Assembly: GCA_000482145.1 (NCBI GenBank)
Contig: AUXH01000436.1
Span: forward strand, 1 to 16,478
Direction: 5' to 3'
From: Strigomonas culicis
Taxonomy: Eukaryota; Euglenozoa; Kinetoplastea; Trypanosomatida; Trypanosomatidae
DNA: 16,478 nucleotides
In this document: positions 14,157 through 16,478 of the stretch, piece after piece
How the letters are laid out: each line of letters opens with the position of its first letter
How positions within the stretch are numbered: the stretch's first letter is position 1
The notes under the pieces: model-generated
The model's input: only the letters and a program-made list of their open reading frames with translations
Told to the model about the DNA's origin: nothing
The model's database searches: none
Program-made: the position numbers and the translations under genes

Positions 14157-14775
14157 AAGGGTGTCTTTAAAAATGCATGCATCGCCTTCTATACTCTTTT
14201 TTGTCTATGCTGGGTTCATATTTTTCCTCTCTTCTTATTTCTCGTTGCTTCGCCTTCTACTTGAGGCTGAACCGTGAGTGTTGTATCTGCCATTCATACT
14301 TTTTTTTTTACCGTTTTAATCTCCCGCCGTATAATAAGATTCATGTCTCCTGTTTAAGTACACTAATTCTTTGGATTGCTGGCTTCTTTTCTTTTCCACT
14401 CTTAATGCTTGACATATGTGGTGCTTGTGTATGTAAAAAAAAAAAACAAATAGCACGTCTCCGTGGTCAACGAGAGCGACATGAACGAATGACATAATAC
14501 ACCTGTTTGTAACAGTATAATAATTAACCTTCATTTTAGTAAAGCACTGGAAGTGTCATTGATTCTTCTTTTTCGCTGTAAATCTTCTGCCTCTTTTGAC
14601 AAGAGGCAAACCGTGGGGTGTGCACGCGACTCGCAAACGCGAAGCTATGTAATGAATCCGTTCTTCTTCCCTTCGTCTACACTTCCCTCCACCATAGTTC
14701 CAAAAAGAAAGAGAGAGCGAACGGAGAAATCACCACACCAGTGAGCAGGAGCCAATTGGGAGCCTGTCTGAACGG
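14157..14775 (+). other. Spacer (619 bases)
   Basis: No gene seen. It contains T-rich stretches, an A run near 14436-14447, a patch of more balanced sequence (14590-14655) with no ORF of note, and the acceptor of the next gene. Hydrophobic short ORFs at 14177-14497 are translations of T-rich DNA. Confidence 0.7.
14660..14697 (+). promoter_or_regulatory. Probable trans-splice acceptor, tetraspan gene
   Basis: A C/T tract (14660-14692) is followed by the first AG at 14696-14697, giving a 5' UTR of about 78 bases before the ATG at 14776. Confidence 0.6.
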
Positions 14776-16077
14776 ATGATAGTGACGGCGGTCGCTGCTG
14801 GCGATGCACTCAGGGAAGAGGACTCGCAAACGGATGCCTACTTCGAGAGCTGCGGCGCCGGCTACTTCAAGTCGTTCCGAACGGACGCGGCGCTCTACCG
14901 CCGCTACTTGGCGCTGCGCACGGTGCTGATGGTGCTGGCTGCCGTGGCGGCGCTGCTGTGCACCTGTGCGCTGCGCACTGGCTACATCGTGCTCACATTG
15001 TTCAACGCGACCGCTTACATACGGCCTTTCCAGTATGAGGAATATTATGAGACTGTGTATCCTCAGAGTTATGGAATGACTGGGTGGGTCACTATGGCTC
15101 TCTTTTTCCAGTGTTTCTCGGTTATCTTTGCTGTTGTGTTCTGCGCCATCCGTGTTCTCTCTGAGAGGCAGCGCGCGGCGGACGATGCAGAGCGTGAGGG
15201 CCTCGACGTGTTCTCCACCAACACGCTGACGTACTATGTGCAGAAGGAGGCGTACCGCCGGCGTGTGGACCGCGCGATTGGGATCACTCTGTTCTCCTTC
15301 CTTCTGCTGTCCGCCACGTTTCACTTTCTGCTGCTGGGTGTAATTCTATTTTTGCATCACGACTTCAGAATGAACTGCGAGGATTTAGTGGTCGTTCCTT
15401 GTTCGAGTACCTTCTCTGTAGGGTTCGGCCTGACTGTGGCGTGTCTGGTGCTGGCGCTGGTGTGCCTGGTGCTGTTGGTGGTCCCGTGCGCGTGCGGCTT
15501 CTCCTTCAAAAAGCCGTCGTACGAGCGGCTCCTGGAGCGGGTGCACACGGACTGCCCGGTGGAGCTTGTGCCGCGCCGGAATCTGAAGCTGGCGGTGTCA
15601 GCGGCGGACTCCCTGAAGGGGAGCTACGGCGCGCGGGTGGAGCTGGACGTCATCGTGGGGCGCATCGGCGCGAGCGCGATGGGCCGCGGCGATGGCGGCG
15701 GCTACGTGGGCATGGGGCCCGCGGCGTACGTCGGCGCGCCGGCGCACAGCCAGCGGGTGGCGCGGGCGGCGGGCGACGCGCGTAACGATGCGGGGCTGGG
15801 CCAGCCAAGTGACCCAGCGGGCGGCGGCCCGCCGGCGCTGAGGGAGACTCCATTTTATGTGCGTAGCGGACCGACGGAGACGGGCCACTCTGGACAGGCG
15901 GAGCTGCCCCCTGCAGCTGCGGCGTCGGCGGCGCGCAGTCCTGCGGAGCGGGAGAGGGAGGCGGCGACGGCCGAGACGTGCAGCAGTGCGTCTGACATTT
16001 TTGGTGAGGCCCACGCGGAGGAGAGGGACACGCCGGAGGGAGAGAGGGAGCCTGCGCAGTCGACTGAAGTGTTGTAG
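14776..16077 (+). CDS. Four-span membrane protein, amastin-like topology
   Basis: This encodes a 433-residue protein. Four hydrophobic segments are visible, at about residues 48-69, 102-127, 167-194 and 214-240. A 30-residue first loop carries an Asn-glycosylation sequon (N77-A-T), and a short second loop has Cys201 and Cys209, which could form a disulfide. The roughly 40-residue segment between spans 2 and 3 is charged and would face the cytosol, as would both ends. A 190-residue C-terminal tail is Gly/Ala/Pro-rich, then acidic and Ser/Thr-rich. This layout resembles amastins, the trypanosomatid surface tetraspans, but I do not see the amastin signature (a C-x-x-W-G-type motif) in the first loop and the tail is long, so membership is unproven. 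Codon use in the first outer loop and second span is clearly less GC-biased than in the rest. No N-terminal signal peptide is needed or seen. Confidence 0.82.
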   Translation: MIVTAVAAGDALREEDSQTDAYFESCGAGYFKSFRTDAALYRRYLALRTVLMVLAAVAALLCTCALRTGYIVLTLFNATAYIRPFQYEEYYETVYPQSYGMTGWVTMALFFQCFSVIFAVVFCAIRVLSERQRAADDAEREGLDVFSTNTLTYYVQKEAYRRRVDRAIGITLFSFLLLSATFHFLLLGVILFLHHDFRMNCEDLVVVPCSSTFSVGFGLTVACLVLALVCLVLLVVPCACGFSFKKPSYERLLERVHTDCPVELVPRRNLKLAVSAADSLKGSYGARVELDVIVGRIGASAMGRGDGGGYVGMGPAAYVGAPAHSQRVARAAGDARNDAGLGQPSDPAGGGPPALRETPFYVRSGPTETGHSGQAELPPAAAASAARSPAEREREAATAETCSSASDIFGEAHAEERDTPEGEREPAQSTEVL

Positions 16078-16478
16078 CCTCGTGTCTGCGGGACTGCCTT
16101 TCGTATCCGATGTAAATGATTCTTGCGTACTCTTTTTGTTTTTCTTTTCTTCCTGTTACATACATGCAAACAGTGGTATGAAACGTTCTTTGTTTTCGTG
16201 CTGGATATGATTTCTCTCTTGCTGCTTAGCAGCATCAGCAGGCGAACCGTGTTCGTTCTCTTTTCCCCTTCCGTTGATGGCGGGGAGGTAATGTTGGATG
16301 GAACATTGTGAGGGCCTTTCTGTATGTGGATGTCATGCTTCGCTCATACCCCTACTTCTCTTCTCTCACATCGTTGGATGGGCTTTTGTCCCGTCCGGAC
16401 GATTTACAGCACGCACATTAGTGGAAAAGCGGACTCGTATTCGTTTGTCCTTTTCAAGGTCAACATATATAGAGAGAG
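16078..16478 (+). other. Spacer to the right edge, with a probable acceptor for the next gene
   Basis: No gene seen. A small perfect hairpin (16220-16225/16229-16234, 3-base loop) lies in it. A C/T tract (16350-16367) is followed, after a less pyrimidine-rich stretch, by AG at 16408-16409. No ATG occurs after that AG within the window, so the next gene of the cluster should start beyond base 16478. Confidence 0.55.

Noticed and set aside
1..16478. Bacterial-type operon, CRISPR, insertion sequence or retroposon content
   Set aside because: No regularly spaced repeats, transposase-like or reverse-transcriptase-like frames or target duplications were seen. The gene architecture is that of a trypanosomatid cluster. 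SIDER-like degenerate retroposons cannot be excluded by eye.

Overview
This window reads as nuclear DNA of a trypanosomatid (kinetoplastid), most like the Leishmania/Leptomonas/Crithidia side of the group. This is inferred from gene architecture, not from a species marker. All ten recognisable genes lie on the + strand and are intronless. The coding regions are strongly GC-rich, with third codon positions nearly saturated with G/C. They are separated by T-rich or A-rich spacers of about 270 to 1020 bases. Almost every ATG is preceded by a polypyrimidine tract and an AG, as expected for spliced-leader trans-splicing of one polycistronic transcript. No bacterial-type promoter, ribosome binding site, tRNA, rRNA, transposase or CRISPR array was seen.

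Layout: 1-296 is the 3' end of an unidentified gene. 571-864 encodes the ubiquitin-like modifier UFM1. 1290-2711 encodes an unknown protein with one membrane span near its C-terminus. 3280-4296 encodes an unknown polar protein. 5244-5843 and 6866-7480 are adjacent genes for small unknown proteins that share a Thr-rich module at the same residue positions, so they look like old tandem duplicates. 8444-10058 is an unknown low-complexity protein whose frame is broken once near 8951-8966. 10678-12465 is an unknown coiled-coil protein. 13005-14156 is a COQ10-type coenzyme Q-binding START-domain protein with a presequence-like N-terminus. 14776-16077 is a four-span membrane protein with an amastin-like layout. 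The last 400 bases are spacer leading to a gene outside the window.

Only UFM1 and COQ10 are confidently recognised. Genes in such clusters usually share transcription but not function, so adjacency is weak evidence here. The exception is the Thr-module pair. The best leads for something undescribed are that pair, a 16-bp hairpin at 6504-6538 whose G-U pairs fit the sense RNA, and a GC-rich fold-prone island at 7680-7820. Further leads are the lysine-rich insert inside the COQ10 domain and the codon-use mosaic in the tetraspan gene.
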